From: Kryptolebias marmoratus
Lineage: Eukaryota; Chordata; Actinopteri; Cyprinodontiformes; Rivulidae
Direction: 5' to 3'
Assembly: GCF_001649575.2 (NCBI RefSeq)
Contig: NC_051450.1
Location: 9,940,536-10,004,535, forward strand
DNA length: 64,000 nt
Shown: in pieces, positions 41,001 through 56,300 of the stretch
Layout of the letters: every line of letters begins with the position of its first letter
Position numbering within the stretch: the stretch's first letter is position 1
Notes under the pieces: model-generated
What the model was told of the DNA's origin: nothing
What the model saw: only the letters and a program-made list of their open reading frames with translations
Databases searched by the model: none
Position numbers and translations under genes: made by a program

Positions 41001-41908
41001 AACACTATACGGTTGTTATCCAAGCCAAAGACATGGCAGGCCAGGTTGGAGGCCTCTCTGGCTCCACCACCATCAACATCACTCTGACAGACGTCAATGA
41101 CAACCCACCCAAGTTTCCCCAAAGTATGTACTAAAAATATATTAGCATTCATTATAATACAAATAATGTCATTGTTTTATGCATTTGTCAAAATAGTGTG
41201 GAACGGAGAAAATTGGAAGGCAGCACATTGGCCAGTGTTTCACATTCGAAAGTTTATTTATTTGTTGCCTAAAAAAAAAACTTGTTTTTCTATCTTTCTA
41301 GTTAATTTTCTTAGAAAAACAATTCTAGTTAAAAAGCCATCTGTAATGTTACTTTCGTATGCTATGTTACATTTGTCTTGGAAGTCAGAACTCTCATCTA
41401 GGAATGGCGACATACCCAACTTAACTGTGTTTCAAAAAAACATTGTGTTGTGCTAATTGTCATACTCAATGACATCAGCTAACTATTATTAGCAATACAA
41501 GTTAAAACACAATGTGTTTCCTTTATTTTATGCATTCTAACCTCATAGCTACAATCTTCCTAATAGAGATTGTACAGCATCAGTGAGATACAAACTGACA
41601 CAAATGGAAATAAATAGGTTATTACTGCCCCTAGCACAACTGCTGTCCATGGACAAAACAGCGATATTAGATTTTGAGGTCAGGGATGGTGATAAACCTG
41701 TAACTTCTCAACTCAGAAGTCCAACTTAAGGGGGTGATAGGTGGTGGTGATCTGGTTTATTATGCCAACTTGGAACTTGAAGATTCTGGCTTAAAGCACA
41801 GCATTAGGTGATTGTAAAACCAAAACATTTTGGCCTTGTGCAGATAAAAGCATTTCAGCACAGGTGTCAAATGCAGTAATAAAACCTGAAAAAAAAAAAA
41901 ATATATAT

Positions 41909-41978
<70 letters not shown>

Positions 41979-44300
41979 CAACGCTTTCATCAAAAAAGTG
42001 CTACAAAATGAAAAGGTAAAAATGTTGTTTGTGTATTTTATTATCTGCTTAAATTAGTTTTCAGCATATTTCTTCACATTAACATTGATTTATTTTATAA
42101 CTACACATCCGTCTAAGAATGTCAGCACTCCTTATTATGATATATCATGCTCATTGTGTGACTCAGTAGTTTAATACCATGGTCAAATTTTCCATAATTA
42201 CCCAAATTAGATAAGTATTCATCAAAACCTTCTGTTTTGCAGTCTGAATTTTCTCCATTATAATGATAAATTTAAGTAATGAAAATGCCTCATCAAGTAT
42301 AATCCCCCTCAGCTCAGAGTTTTTCATTTGTGCTGCAGTTTAAAATAAAAATCAACATTTTCTGAATAAATGTCTGCCTCAAAGTTGGATAATCTCTGCT
42401 GCAGTGCAATCAACCTCGGTTTAGCATTTAATGTCAATTGAAGCACTGCAGAGTATTTTTAATGACATTCCCCCAGGAACAAATGGTGACAGAGTCAAAT
42501 TGCTTAGCAAAGCCCTTTTAGAAAAACCTCAGACAACTTGGTGGTGCAGGGGAAGTTTATGCTGTTTCTAAGTGGTAACACATCAATGTTCATCCACAGA
42601 AAATTACCAACTTTATGTCCCTGAATCTGCTCAAGTTGGGAAACCAGTAGGGAAGATTAAAGCCAACGATGAAGACCTTGGTGTCAATGCAGACATAAAG
42701 TATAGCATCATTAACTCAGAGGGTGCCAATATGTTCTCAATATCCACGGACAGAGAAACAAGAGAGGGAATCATCAGTCTCAAAAAGGTAAGAACGAGCT
42801 TACAGTAACACAGCACTGAGATCTTTCCTTGGAGAATGTGCAGTGATTGGATATTTAATATCTGGATAAGAATTTTTCAGTTAAATAAAAAACAAAAAAA
42901 ATAAATAATGGTTGCAGTCATATAAGAACACAATCAAAATTTCTTCAAAGGTTATTTTTTATCTTTCTTTGTTTACATCTGACTTTGTGAAGATGTTGAC
43001 TGAGCATTTGTAAGGTCTATATTTCAGTGACTGTTAATAAGAGACAGGTATTCTGCTGTGAATTAAGGAAATTGTTGTCAAAACAATTGCATTCATTCAT
43101 TTATTCACTCGGTCATAAAAGATCAATGTTTCGTTGTTTGCTTTGTCCATTGTTGATCAGTGCAATATCACTTTAGAGGACTGCCTTCACCTTAACAATA
43201 GCTTTTTATTTTCAAATAAAACCTGAGCAAATGTTATAGAAAATAGGTTTTGTGGCACGTCAGAGATATGGAGAAATTTTAGATTGTTGATTAAATATAT
43301 ATATTTATATATTACATTTAAAGACTACCTTACATTGTTTTAACTCAGAACTAACATTTAAATCTCAGTTTGTGCTCAATTTCTAACCTCACACCTGCTC
43401 TATACTCAGCACCTGGAACAGTGTTGTCAATCAGTGGAAACCATTTACAGTTTGTCAAAATGTTTTAGTAGTTTGTTCAGCTGTCACTTTTCTGAGGATG
43501 AATTAAGTACAAATGTGATCATCAACCTGTTAGTACAGCAGTCACGTGCTATGCGCATGCTAATCCTTTGGCCCCATGTTGCCTTTTCCCAACAGCCTCT
43601 GAACTATGAGAGAAAGAAGACCTACACACTGCACATCGAGGGAATGAACACACATGTGGATCCTCGTTTTTCCTTTCTTGGCTCTTTCAAAGACACGGCC
43701 ACCCTTAAAATCACCGTGGGGGATGTGGACGAGGCCCCTATTTTTTCTATGGATTACTATATCTTGGACGTTTATGAAAACTCCCCAAGTGGCACGGAAG
43801 TGGGCACAGTTACAGCTCGAGATCCAGATAGCAGGAATAGTCCTGTAAGGTAAGATAAACTACAGTCACACACAATCTGCTGAATGTAGGAAGAATAGTC
43901 TTTTGGTAATATTCACTCAAAAAATGGTCATCAATTGATAGATTTTATTCCCATAAATGTGCATTATATGGAATGCCAAAGGTTGGTAATGTTATGCTGC
44001 TTTATTCTGGGCTTAAGGATATTTCAGATGGCTGCCAGCCAATGAAATTAGTTCTTTTTGTCAACTAAATGCTTTCCAGATGTTCATTGCAAGACATTTG
44101 TGGTTTGTGGCACATTAATTTCTCAACGGCCCAAGTGACAAAATGGGTTTTGTTTTTGTTTGTTTTAGTTATTCCTTTAATCTAAGTTAAATATTATTTT
44201 GATATTTTTGTTAGGCTTAGTATTTACTGCTTTCAGTACTAAGATGCTTTGACATTGGACAATTACATCCAAAACAACCAATAGAAAGTATTTTTGTGTA

Positions 44301-44333
<33 letters not shown>

Positions 44334-47300
44334 TACACGTAACTTTGGTAATTTTTTTTGACAAAATTCACATTGCAGCTTTCACATAGATGCATTACTT
44401 TACATCCAAAATATTATTATTATATTATGCTGTAAATTTTTGTTTTTTAAGATTATACTTTATTTTTTTTTATTTTGCTGTTTAGGTTGAATCTCCTAAA
44501 CAATGTTACTCTCTACCTAAATTTTCAGTGTTCATCGTGGCTCTGTGTTGGTTTTTTGCTCCACCAGATAGCTGGTTATTTTGTCTGCAAGCTTGAGAAG
44601 TAACCTGAGGCAATACAATTACTTTGCACATCTGTATGCACTCTAAACAGACGCTTGTGTACTGTTGGGGAATGGAAAAAAAAAAATCATACCAGCCTTA
44701 GGCGGTGTACAGAACAGGTGCCTTGTTTCATGGCGCTACACTCCAGCAACTGCACTCTGTGTAAAAAATTTGAATTCTATTTATATTCTTCAGAAAAATG
44801 ATAGAATATTTGTCAACTTGATGCTTTTTAGGAGATTAACCATTGCTCCTATATCAATAGGAAGCAATCTTCTGCTGCTGTTGTGTGTAATAGGATCATA
44901 TTTGAGGGCTGTGGCATGAGCTGCAGAGTCAAGGTTTTTTTTTTGGTATTTATTTTGTAAACAGCAGTAAAACACAAAAACTCAAAAACAAGAACATCCC
45001 ACAAAACATTGGTTGATATTATCATTGGCCTATTATGAAGAAAATTCATTTAACAGTCTGTAATAAGATTCCAGATGATGCTTTAAAAAAACATTGTAAC
45101 AACAAATGAGGGTGCTAAGAAGCGAGTTTCAAGGATGTAATTTTGACACTGTTCTCTTCTGCTCTCTGTGCTATACTTTGTTGTGAAATATGTCAAGTGT
45201 TTTAGTCGAAACTGTCAAAAATTAGAAATGCTAAAAAGCAATAACAGTTGCATAACCGAACAAGAATGCATTTTCAATATCCACAGGAGTAATAATGCAC
45301 TGGTTAGCAAGCACATGGGTCCATTGTGACTGCTATTTGGCAAACTCCAAAGCTCCCCAGAGCCCTGTTTGGTATTCAGTGGCACGTGGGCTGTAGTGCA
45401 GAATGTATGTGGAATGTTGAGGGCAGTGGAAGTGTATGACAGCTAGTGTCATCGTCAGCCAAGTCAAGCATTTATGCTGGTGTTGAGTTTCTGGTTCTCA
45501 GCTGTCTCGACAGCCAGCAGAAACAGCTGTGTGGAGGAACATGTGGGAAACATGCATCAACCAGTCAGCTCCCACATCTCATAAAGAAGCCAACATTTTG
45601 TCATTTAGGGCTCATGTTGGTGTGTGTGTATATTTGATGGTATAATACCTCTATAGCTGACATGTAGTGTGGAAGCATATAAAATTTGTGTAGGCAAGAA
45701 AGGTAAGGCGTTTGACTAGAACGAGAGAAAAAATACGTGCAGAAATGTGTCATCTTTGCCTGCTTTTACTGCAGTTAGATACCAAAAGCCTCTTCAGAAG
45801 CTAGTTTCCAATTTGCAGCCTTCAGTTTAGCAGTTAAGGTTAAATTTAAGAAAAGTTATCTTTTCACACTTTAAGTTTTCTTTTTACCACGTTTTTATAT
45901 GCAGCTGCAGTGATTGTGTATTGTACTGTGAGCATTTTCTAAATGCAGGTGGCCCACATTTTAATGCTGTAAGTGAATTTATTCTTTGTTGACACAGATG
46001 GAGCACTGTAGACATTGCTATATTTGTTAGTCTAGGTACACCGAAGCTGCTGCTTATGAAACAGGCTGTACGAGCTCTTGTGTAGACAAAATGTTTCAAC
46101 CAGATTTTGGATTCGTAAAACGTTCATTGTATTTGCTAAGCAAACGAGCAATTTGAGTGCTGGATTTCTATTCTTAGACTTGTCAATTTATGTCTTGACT
46201 AACAGGAAGACAGCAACAAGTTATGTAGGATGCAAAAGAGGCTCAAAGTATCTCCTAAAAAGATTATGGCTAACTTTTCAACCTATTTATTTTTCTGTCT
46301 GGCAAAGCTCAATCTACTATCTACATACTCTCTGCAAATTGTCAGATCTGTAAGGGGGGGACTTTTGATTTTCAAAATAATAATAATAATAATAAGGCCA
46401 TAATTATAATCCCCAGACCATTTTACTATAGAAAAAGTTACGGAATATCAAAATTATTTACCTAGTTTACTCTGAATGATTGATGCTGTGGTATCTTGTT
46501 AAAAGGGAAAATATGAATTTAAGATCTAAAATCCATCAATTTCTAAGAAAAGAATATAGAAATAATAACAAATCAGTCTATTAATTTGGATTTAAAACTA
46601 TTACTGGCAGTTTGTTTGTATCAGCAGTAATAGTTTGTACCCTCCATATGTTGCATGAAATGAGCCCTTAGCAAATGATATACAGTTTAATGTGGAAAGA
46701 CTGGCTGAAGTTTGATTATTTGATTCACGTCAGAATCGTAACACAGTTAGAAAGCTCTGTTGTAAACAAGAAGGTCATTTACATATTAAAGGAGTCTCAC
46801 CGGTGTTCTTGTGGGATTCCTTGTCCATTTCAACATAACATCACTTCCAGGTGTTTACCACATAAACAACAAAACATCAGAAAGTATTTAGATGACAGAC
46901 TCTTGAATGCAGAAAGTTAAACAACTCTACTACTGCTCCCTATGTTGGATATGAAAGTAAAATGCAGCAGAATTCAGTATTTGGCTCTCTTTGATCATCA
47001 GAACTTTGCCCAAGCAAGCAATGAAAAGAAAAAAAAAATGTTAGTGAAGCAACATTTCAGATTATGGGAACATTGTGAAAGTGGGATGTAAATAACTCCA
47101 AAGTTCTTCAAGAGTCATTAGCTTTACTTGCTCTTTCAACATTATAATATTTATCAGGGAAGATAATGCAAGGTTCTTGATCTGGTTACGTACACAGAAA
47201 TATAAACAACTGTAAAATAGAGCACTTCGTGATAATGTCAGTTTGTTTACACATTGTCTGGCTGCCATATTGGAAGACATGCTCCAATGGATAAACAGAA

Positions 47301-50300
47301 ATGACTGAGCTAACACAAAGAACGACTGGTGGTACGGAGCACCGATAAAACGAACCTTTAACATTAAACTGACATTAAACTATAAAAGACAATTTTTGTG
47401 CAGTTTTTGGCTGCTCAAATAGGGCTGACAAAGATAAAAAGTCGTACTTCAGAAACCCACTAGTTGTGATTACCCAAGGAGAACAAACTCGTGAATTGTC
47501 ACAATGACGCCCTCATTAGAATTTATAGATGAAAAACTGATCACCTAAAGGTGTGTGTTAGGCAATTTAAATAATGTGAAACACATACAAGAAAACATAG
47601 ATATTTGAAAAGTCTGGATGTGTTGTTTCAGTATTTGTCAAGAGAATTTGTCTCCATCCATTTCCACTGCAAAAACTAGGGTCTAGTCAAAGTAACTAGT
47701 ATCTCCAAAATTACTTCTGTTGAAAGCGTGTACTTGTGGGAGTACCTGGTATTTTCAGCATGGCGCTTTAAACCACTAAATATTTCTGACTTTTGTGTCC
47801 TCCCTGCATTTGATTTTTACTTTCATGTCTCAATTATCTCACATTTTGGAACGATTCAGCAGAATTTGTTGCCATTCATGTCTTTTTCAATGAGTAAAGG
47901 GCAGCTATGTGTAGCACAGTCTGTATTGAGTGAGTGGGCTGTGAATGAGATGAGGAGAAGTCATGAAGACAAAGCTGCAATTCAGAGATGATTTTTTTTT
48001 TTTTGGTGTGTTTTCTAGAAGCAGCAATATGTAAAAGCATAAATAAAAGCACCACACATCCCCACAACCTCATAGAAGGATGTATTGTTGTTCTAATTTT
48101 TAAAACTTGGTCAAAAGGTAGCTAATGATTAGGCTCTTTTAAAAACTTACTGGTTTTAGGAGTCTGTGGATGATGTATGTGATTACCCTGCGGTGATGTG
48201 AATGTAAAGCATGCATGGAGAAGTTTTGCACTCCATGTGTGTATTTTCACTTCATTACCACAGATATAAATTAAATATTACAGACAAGTGGTTTAAACTG
48301 GGCAGTGTGTACAGTTTAGTTCTCAATCACATCACAGACATTCCTATGATGTGTTTGGAAAAAAAAGAAGGAAAACAAAGAATGCCAGTACATTTCTTTT
48401 TATTTTTTTCTGCTGAACTTTACCAAACGTTGTTGGTTAGTCCTTTGCATATCATCATTTATAAATTTATCTTAAACTGGTAATTCAAATTGTTTGGAGT
48501 GGGGTTATGTTTAAAAGTTTTGGACACTTAGAAGCTGTTCAGACCTGTCATTTCTAATCAATCTCTGGTGATTTGGATGCAAATGGTCAGCTCTGATGGA
48601 TTGCATTCACACCTAATGTGTACATCATAATGTTCTTTTTTTTTGCAAATAAATGCCAGTTACCCACTCTGTACGCAGATACAGGGAGTCTTGTCACACT
48701 CAGCTGTCAGAAATGACAGAGCAGATCAGGTAATGTTTATGTAAAAACTTTAGTTAACAAACAACTGAACTACAGTATAATAATTTGACATAAACATAGC
48801 TCAGAGGCATTTGAGTCATATTTTGGTAGAATTATCTTTTAATAAGCTTTATTACCTAACTGTGTCTCAAAGCAAAGACATAGGATTCTGAAAAAAAAAT
48901 AAATAAATAAAATAGAACTATTGCGTGCTAACAGCCATCATCTGTTTTTTTTTTATTATGATGCTGCTCAGTTTGTTGTTCTGTGATTGACACAGCACAT
49001 TATAGCTTTCAGTGACTACAGTGGGTCCAATCAGTTCTGAAACATAATCAGAAGAAAATTTCAACTGAAGAAAAACTCATACAACTTCATGTAATCTACT
49101 TTGATTCATAAAACAAAAACAAAATGGGCAATTATGTTGAGACTAATTCTGATAAACAGTTCATAAAAAACCCACTTCCCAAGAAAAAGAAAGAAAGAAA
49201 AACAATGCTTATTAACAACAACAAAGTGTTTTCACAATATTCCCAATATTTCACTGTTTTAAATCAGCTGGCAACTGAGTTTAATTCTTTTTATTACTAT
49301 TATTTATTTATTTTTTTTTTCTTCCACATATAAATGTCCAGGTAATAACTGTGTTGCTTGTGTGAGGTCAGGTCAGTTCAAAAGGAGATCCCACAGCTTG
49401 GCTTAGGATAAATTGTTTTCAGACTACTAAATGTATACTAATAAAATGGATCCAGACCATAGTGGTCTGAGTGAAAACCTCTCAAATGTGCATTAAGAGA
49501 GTTCAGACCTGTATTTAGCCCTATCCAAATACAATCAAAAAGCTAAAGACCCATTGAAGAACTGGTGTGAACAGCCTTTTAATGTCTTCACCTTTAAACA
49601 ACCTCAGTTTGGAAAAAAAGAAGGTTTTTTCTGACTAAACTGACAAGCTAATCCAAGTTAGTCCAAGTGGGGCCAGGAACAAAGTGTATTGCTGCAGTCT
49701 TAAAACAACTCCAGTATCAAAAACTTTATGGTGGTTCATTCAACCACCCTTTGATAAACTTTTAACAGGGATTATTTTTTTTATTATTTCTTTTATAACA
49801 GTTATATACATAGAAATCTATATTTTTTTGCAAGTGCAAATAGCAGCTAGCTGTCACATGAAATGTTTTTTTTTTTTTTTTCAAATTGAATTCATTAAAG
49901 AAATATCTATTACCTGTTCAGAACCTTTCCACAGAACTACTCTTCAACAAATCTTAACCATTCATTTATGATACTATTTTGTCAAAATAAAACCAAATAT
50001 AATTATGGCTCTATGTCGACCTGAACAATGTCTAAAAATGACATGGTGTGCTAGGCAAGCAGGTTTCAAGCTCCAGATGGCTAATAAGCACAAGCAACAA
50101 CACTCAACACTTGGCTAATTAACAAGTCATTATTAAGGCTCTGAAAATATTTTTCATCTGTAATTTACAATTCTAATTTTACACATAAACTGTGAACTCG
50201 GCATGCGCTTCATAAAGATCACAAAGTTTGGATCATTCGAGTTTACACCTCCTACAGTTATAGCAGTTCCTCCTTTTTACTACCTCCGTTTCTTTGACCA

Positions 50301-53300
50301 TCATAAAATCTTTTGAACGTCTGTGTTTGAGTCCATTCACTGTAGAGCTCATGCACTTCACTTGTGTTTTACACCTTCTATAAAATCCTCTGGTTATAGT
50401 GGTGTTGGTGGGGCATGAAGCAGGTATGAGGTGTTGAGCGTTCTGCAACAGGAAGAGAAAACTGTGATCCCATTTAGACTGCAGTCAAAATCTTTACACA
50501 TAAAGCTGAAAATATTGGATGTGTTCTACTGAAGAAGAGTGTGAGAACAAAATTTCTAAATGACCCCAGGTGTTACATTTTGCAATGAATGCTTCATAGA
50601 AAATAAAAACAAAAAACATAATACTTTGTGCTAAACAAATTGTATTCCAAAAACGTTCATTATTGGCTCAGAATATTGGCTTACAGATGCATCAGTCAGA
50701 CTCTAATATTGCTGCTTGTGTATAGCTACAATTAGTGCATTTCAGTTTTTAAATTTGTATGCTTACCAATGAAAATCAAACATTTTACTCTTTCAAATTG
50801 GAATACATCTTGTACTATTGATCTGCAGAAATGAGAAATAAATATACAAAACTAAATGAATTACATTCATCACCAGTGACAGTAATTTGAAGCCTTTTTT
50901 CCCTTAAAGTATCTTTCCCCTACAAACTGTAAACAGAAAAAAACAAAACAAAAAACATAAGAAAAATATTTTTTTTCTCTTGCTGAAAGACATTTGTTTT
51001 AACAGTTCAAAAGCCTTAATGGTCATGAGCCTGAACATTAAATAAATGTTTAAAATAGACAATAAAAAGAGAGTGTACACTTTAGATGCCGGGTAAAATG
51101 ATAATCAAAGTTAATGTCCGATAAATTGAGTCTTAGCTTTTATTATTTCTGTTCAGTTTCCAGCTGTCAAGTAATTTGGTAGATTTCAACTTGGGTTGTG
51201 TCACACTGAGAATGAATGCTGAATTAAAGTTGTAAATAGGTCATTAGGCGATAAATTAGGGATTACACAGTTAACCCTCATTTTATACTTGACCTCAGGA
51301 GAGAATCAACTGAGCCCATATTTTACAAGGTGCTTTAACTGTAGCTGCTAAAAACTCATTAAGGTTCTGCAAACATCATTGTGAGAACACTGTCTTGTCT
51401 TTCATTCCATTTTAAAATATTGCTCTTTAAACATTGATTTTAAGAGTTTAAAGCTGATTAAAAATCTGACACAGGGGAAACCAGTTTTTGAAATATACCA
51501 AAGCCTAAACAGATCACCGTCAGATTGTGATTTTCTGCACCTCACTTGAGTTTTCTGTCTTTGCATCATTCCACTTGATTAAATCTTTTTAGCATTGTGT
51601 TCAATTCTTCAGTTTGATAAATTTTAACAACATATGGCTTTCACATAATCTAAATTAATTACTACCTTTTATGGCCTCAAAATACAAACAAAAAAAAACG
51701 TATGATCAAAACACATGTTCTGGGCTGGTTAACTTAATACTTCATGGCAGAAACCATGTATTACACATAAGTATCAGTTTAATTTTAATAAACATTATTA
51801 TCCAGTAAGTGAAAACAGTGATATAACAATGTTCATAGGTCTAAAAGGAGCCTTCAAGAGGTAATGATGTATTAGTCAGCTCATTCAGAAATCCATCTAC
51901 AGGAATGGTCTCAAAAAAGATGTTGAGGTTTGTTGCTTCAGCTGTGGTACGATGTCATGAGAAGTGATGGAAAGAATTCTAATGCAGGTGACAATAATGC
52001 CCAGTTTTTTTGTTTTTCTTTAGAAAACAAGCACATGGGCAGCCTGAAAACATGCATGTTTAGGCTGCCTTCAGGCCCAGGCCTCCATTGAAAAAGAGAT
52101 CTGAGATCTCAATGGGACTTGCCTGATTTGCCATTTTGTATCAACATTGATTTAGTGTTTTTTTTTCTTCTGAAATAAAGAAGTAGCACTATGACTTTGC
52201 CAAAAGAAAAATAAATAGTCTGCTCTATAAGTCTCTGATTGTTCAAAAAAAAAAACAAAGAAAATTGCAATCAGCATTTCAGACCCTTAACATTAAAGTT
52301 TAAACCCAACAAATTTCAATTTAAAGGAGCTCAATATTGTCACAGTATAAAAGGCTGCAGTGAGAATATTTCTATTGCATATGCTTAAAAACAAACAATA
52401 GAACAGTTCAATCTGTTCCATTCCCATTCATTTATTTTAACTCGCAAATGTATAAAATGGTATGGAGTACAAAAAAACAGATTAAATAAACCAGTTTGAT
52501 TAAAAAAGGGGGGAAAAATACAGATTAATAACAATGCGATGCAACACCAAAGCTCAACCAAAGACTCCCAACATGTTCCTCAGGAAAGTACCAAGTTTAC
52601 AAAGTATTCTTTCATGTTCAGATTGAAAACATGAAAACAATCAGTTTACACACAGGGGGGAAAGAATACTTCATTTTCTTTATTTTTTACATTCAAGTAA
52701 TATGTGAAATGCATCTCCAACACAGTTACCATACCACAAAATGGCTTACTAACATCACTGAGGTGTAACACTTTATTGGGTAATATTATTTTGGTAAATG
52801 TCATACTGTCAGCAGTTTGGGTTTTCAAACACACCACACAAATGTCCAAATTTTACACACTGGTGCACATTATTATTAAACAGATTTGGAACAACAACTG
52901 CCATATCAGCCAATCCATACTCTGGATGTCCCTCTCAAATTCAGCACCAAGAGCAGCGTTTATACCACTTTGACCGTTATCACTCTGACAGTTCGCCCCT
53001 GATTTAATGTGACACCTCCTCCAAACAGCAAACTTTTCCTCCATGAAAGAGAGATAAAACTCTTTCCTCTCTGCTTGTCATCACCTCTATGTAGGTCATG
53101 TGCCAGCTGAAGAGTAAGGAGTGGATCCACTCTCAACCCGGCATTGCACGAAGCCCATGTCCTATGTTTGTGTAACACAAAAACAACTCCTAGTGACAAC
53201 AGTGTCTAAACATTAGTTCTGCTTGCAGAAATTTAGCACCAAAAATGAAATTAAAATTTAAAAAAGTGGTTAGCATCCTCCCCTGTCATGACCCTGTGGC

Positions 53301-56300
53301 CCCTCAGCAGGAATCCCCCACAGTTTGAAAACCATTGCGTTAACCAATGTCTGGTAAAAGAAAAAAAAGGATAATTGGGTAATACTTCACATTTAAAGTT
53401 TGCTCAGAAAGTTCCTATCAAAGATTTGATCTCAGTACCATAAACTATTGAACCACCTTTTTTTCACAAGTTTTGTCTGTCCATTTACCTTGCAAACTAA
53501 TGGTGTTAAATGCATAAATATGTACCCTAAGTTGTCAATGACTATGTTGTAACATTTAAATTAAACAAAAGTTCACACTAATTACTTCAAACTCTATTTT
53601 TAAATTTTGTTTTCATGGTATTTAACAAATGAAATTATACCTTTGGGCACTCCACATGTATCATCAGGATTATTATAAGAATAAAATTTCTTCTGTTTGA
53701 TGTTTGAGAGACATTTCTATTTAATTGTATGGTCTTCTCCTGTCAATTCTTTCATTTTGATAAACTTGTGTAAAATGTATGTGTTTGTGTAAGTACATAT
53801 TCTCCTTTCCTTTCCAGATATTACTTGGACAGCAAAGAGGATGGAGAAAGAAACTTCAGAATTGATGAAAGCAGCGGAGTTATACGTACAACACAGCCTC
53901 TGGACAGGGAAGATGTAGCATGGCACAACATCACTGTAATGGCCTCGGAGGTTGGTAGGTACCCACGTGCATGAGAAAACCTAATCTATCAATTCATTCA
54001 TGAGCATTCAAAGAAAGCCTTTTGAGAACAATCATGAATAAGTAAAGTTGGAGGGTTTACTTATCTCTTTTTAAGAACTATATACACCACCTATTTTGAC
54101 TTCTAACAATGTCTAAGGCTAAAAACTAAATGTGAAGAAATTTATTGAATAAATACACATTGCCAGTTGTTTTAGTTTTAGACTAAGATCATCATATGTT
54201 GAGAAATGATGGTGTTAGAACCATTTTGGTCAAACCTTGAAAACAACATTACAAGTAATCTCACACAATATTCATATACCTTGGATTTTAAATAATTTTG
54301 CACAATTTATCCGCACTTGGAGTATGTCTTGTAAATTGCTACCACACCCATTTTAACTCAAAATCTGTTAAAATTCAGAGGTGTAGTTATTTTTATGTTG
54401 GCTAAGGTTGATTAGCTGTGGCAGCCATCAAGAACTGGATTGACTCCAAAAGTTATGCAGTTGTACAGGCACATCCAGTAATTATTTTCGGATTGTTCCA
54501 TTAAAATCTATCCAGTGGTCATGAGATATTTTGTTAAAAGACAGACAACACTGCTGCTAACAGTTAAAGCCTTAAGCAAAAGTGTTGTGCAAAGTGTTGC
54601 ACTCAAACTACGTGTTGGAGATGATGGTCAGATACTACCACTCCAAATTTGAACTAAATATCTATTAAATTAGATGCAATATTTCCATCTTTGTGTTGGA
54701 AAAGGTTGATTAGCTGTGGCAGCTATCTTGTGTTGGGTTGACTCCAAAAGTTAATCATTTGGAGTTGTACGTCCAATGGCTACTTTCTGAATGCTTCATT
54801 TAAATTTGCCCTCCGTTTAATGAGATATTTAGCTAATGCTAACGAACACATACAGACATGGGCAAAAACATATTGCCTTTAGCATTGGGCAGTAATAATC
54901 ATGAATGAGTAAAGGTGTGAGTGAGTTCACTTATCTTTTCTTAGGAGCTGAATTTCTTTCATTATAACTGTTATATGTTTGCTATTTTTGTTTTAAATGT
55001 CTAAAACCTAAAACTAAATGTTATTAGGTATCGGCCATAAATTGTAGTTCAGTCTTGGTACTTAACATAAAGTACCAAGTTTGTTTTGCAGTCCTATATT
55101 TTTTAGCCTGCACATTAATAACAGTAAATTTGATTTTACCGTCTTAAGATACAAACCGTGTGTAGCTTATCATACTGAACCGTGGTGAAAACATCAATTT
55201 CTAGCTCAAGGTGGCAGTTATGAGTTTGAACTAATTTTCTTTTAACTCCCTGTGTTTAACCTCAAGCTTATAGACGTTGTAGATCAGAACTGCATGAAAC
55301 TCATCAATGAATTCTGTGCCGCAGCAGCAAGATTTCGACATAAACAATTAAAACATAAAAGGCATACGCTCTGACTCTCCCGTTTTCTTTTTTTTCTCCT
55401 TCCATTCTGGCTCCCACTAGATAACAAGACACCCTGAGGGGATTGTATCGTCAGAGGGCAGCCTGGGTTCAAATTCATAGAGAGTAACACTGGAGTCAAA
55501 ATCAATATCAATAAAAGAAGGGTTCCATAAAAAGCAATGAGAACATGAATCAGCACCACACATGCTCCCTTTACCTCCAAAATAAAATCTTTAGCACATT
55601 GTAGGCACAGAACAGTAGATGTTCAGCTTGTTATTTAAAGGCACTTTAACTGGATGAGATGATTGGATGTTATTCATTTCTTTATATCTTGTTAAGCTTA
55701 CTTAGTTTATACCATGGAATACAATATTACTCTCTGCCTAGAATTGCTTGTCTTGTTGTCTTATAACCGCATGTATTTTGTTGCATTTTAGATGCTTTTA
55801 ATATCTTCTTTAACAACAGATAGATTTGAGTTGTGATCTATTTATCTCCTAAACAGCAGGTGTTGCTACAGAGATAGTAATACTGAGAAGTAGGAAAATT
55901 CATTTCTTAGAAAAGTCATATAGGAAGTACATAATCATAAAGAGATGTAACTGCATAATTTCAAGTGCTGCCAAAATATATGCCCTTGAGATTGGCAAGT
56001 GTAAACTTTGCTGCAGAGATTTTATTAAAGGTAATCAAAGCAATATAGTTGCTAGATTTATATCCTCCCTAGCTCTACCATGTTACCACCTAACCCTTCA
56101 TAAAACATGCTGTTTTGAGTAAGGTACCTGTGTGGTAAAATATACTCCACTTCACATGATTCAGTAATTTATAAAATAAAAAAAAAAACTGCATTGAAAG
56201 AACATGAAGAAAAATTGCAAGAACTTGGAACACCTTAGTAGTCACCAGAACCATGCTGAAGATCGCATTAATATACATGTCCAGCTGCTCAGTGTTTAAA

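Larger units (their letters stand above)
43850..53817 (+). other. cdh18: cdh18 intron 6 (about 10 kb)
   Basis: Donor gtaaga, acceptor ctttccag ending at 53817, phase 2. It holds a TA microsatellite at 44300-44336, an AAT run near 46378-46396, a 30-bp near-perfect palindrome at 52039-52068 and a probable hAT remnant at 53276-53341. The rest is AT-rich, with short open frames that show no family resemblance. Confidence 0.8.

Noticed and set aside
41760..41993. Open frame with long Ile-Tyr repeat on the minus strand
   Set aside because: Translation of the TA microsatellite; not a protein.
43434..43595. Upstream extension of exon 6 frame
   Set aside because: The frame is open by chance before the acceptor. 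Cadherin similarity starts exactly at PLNYERKK after AACAG.
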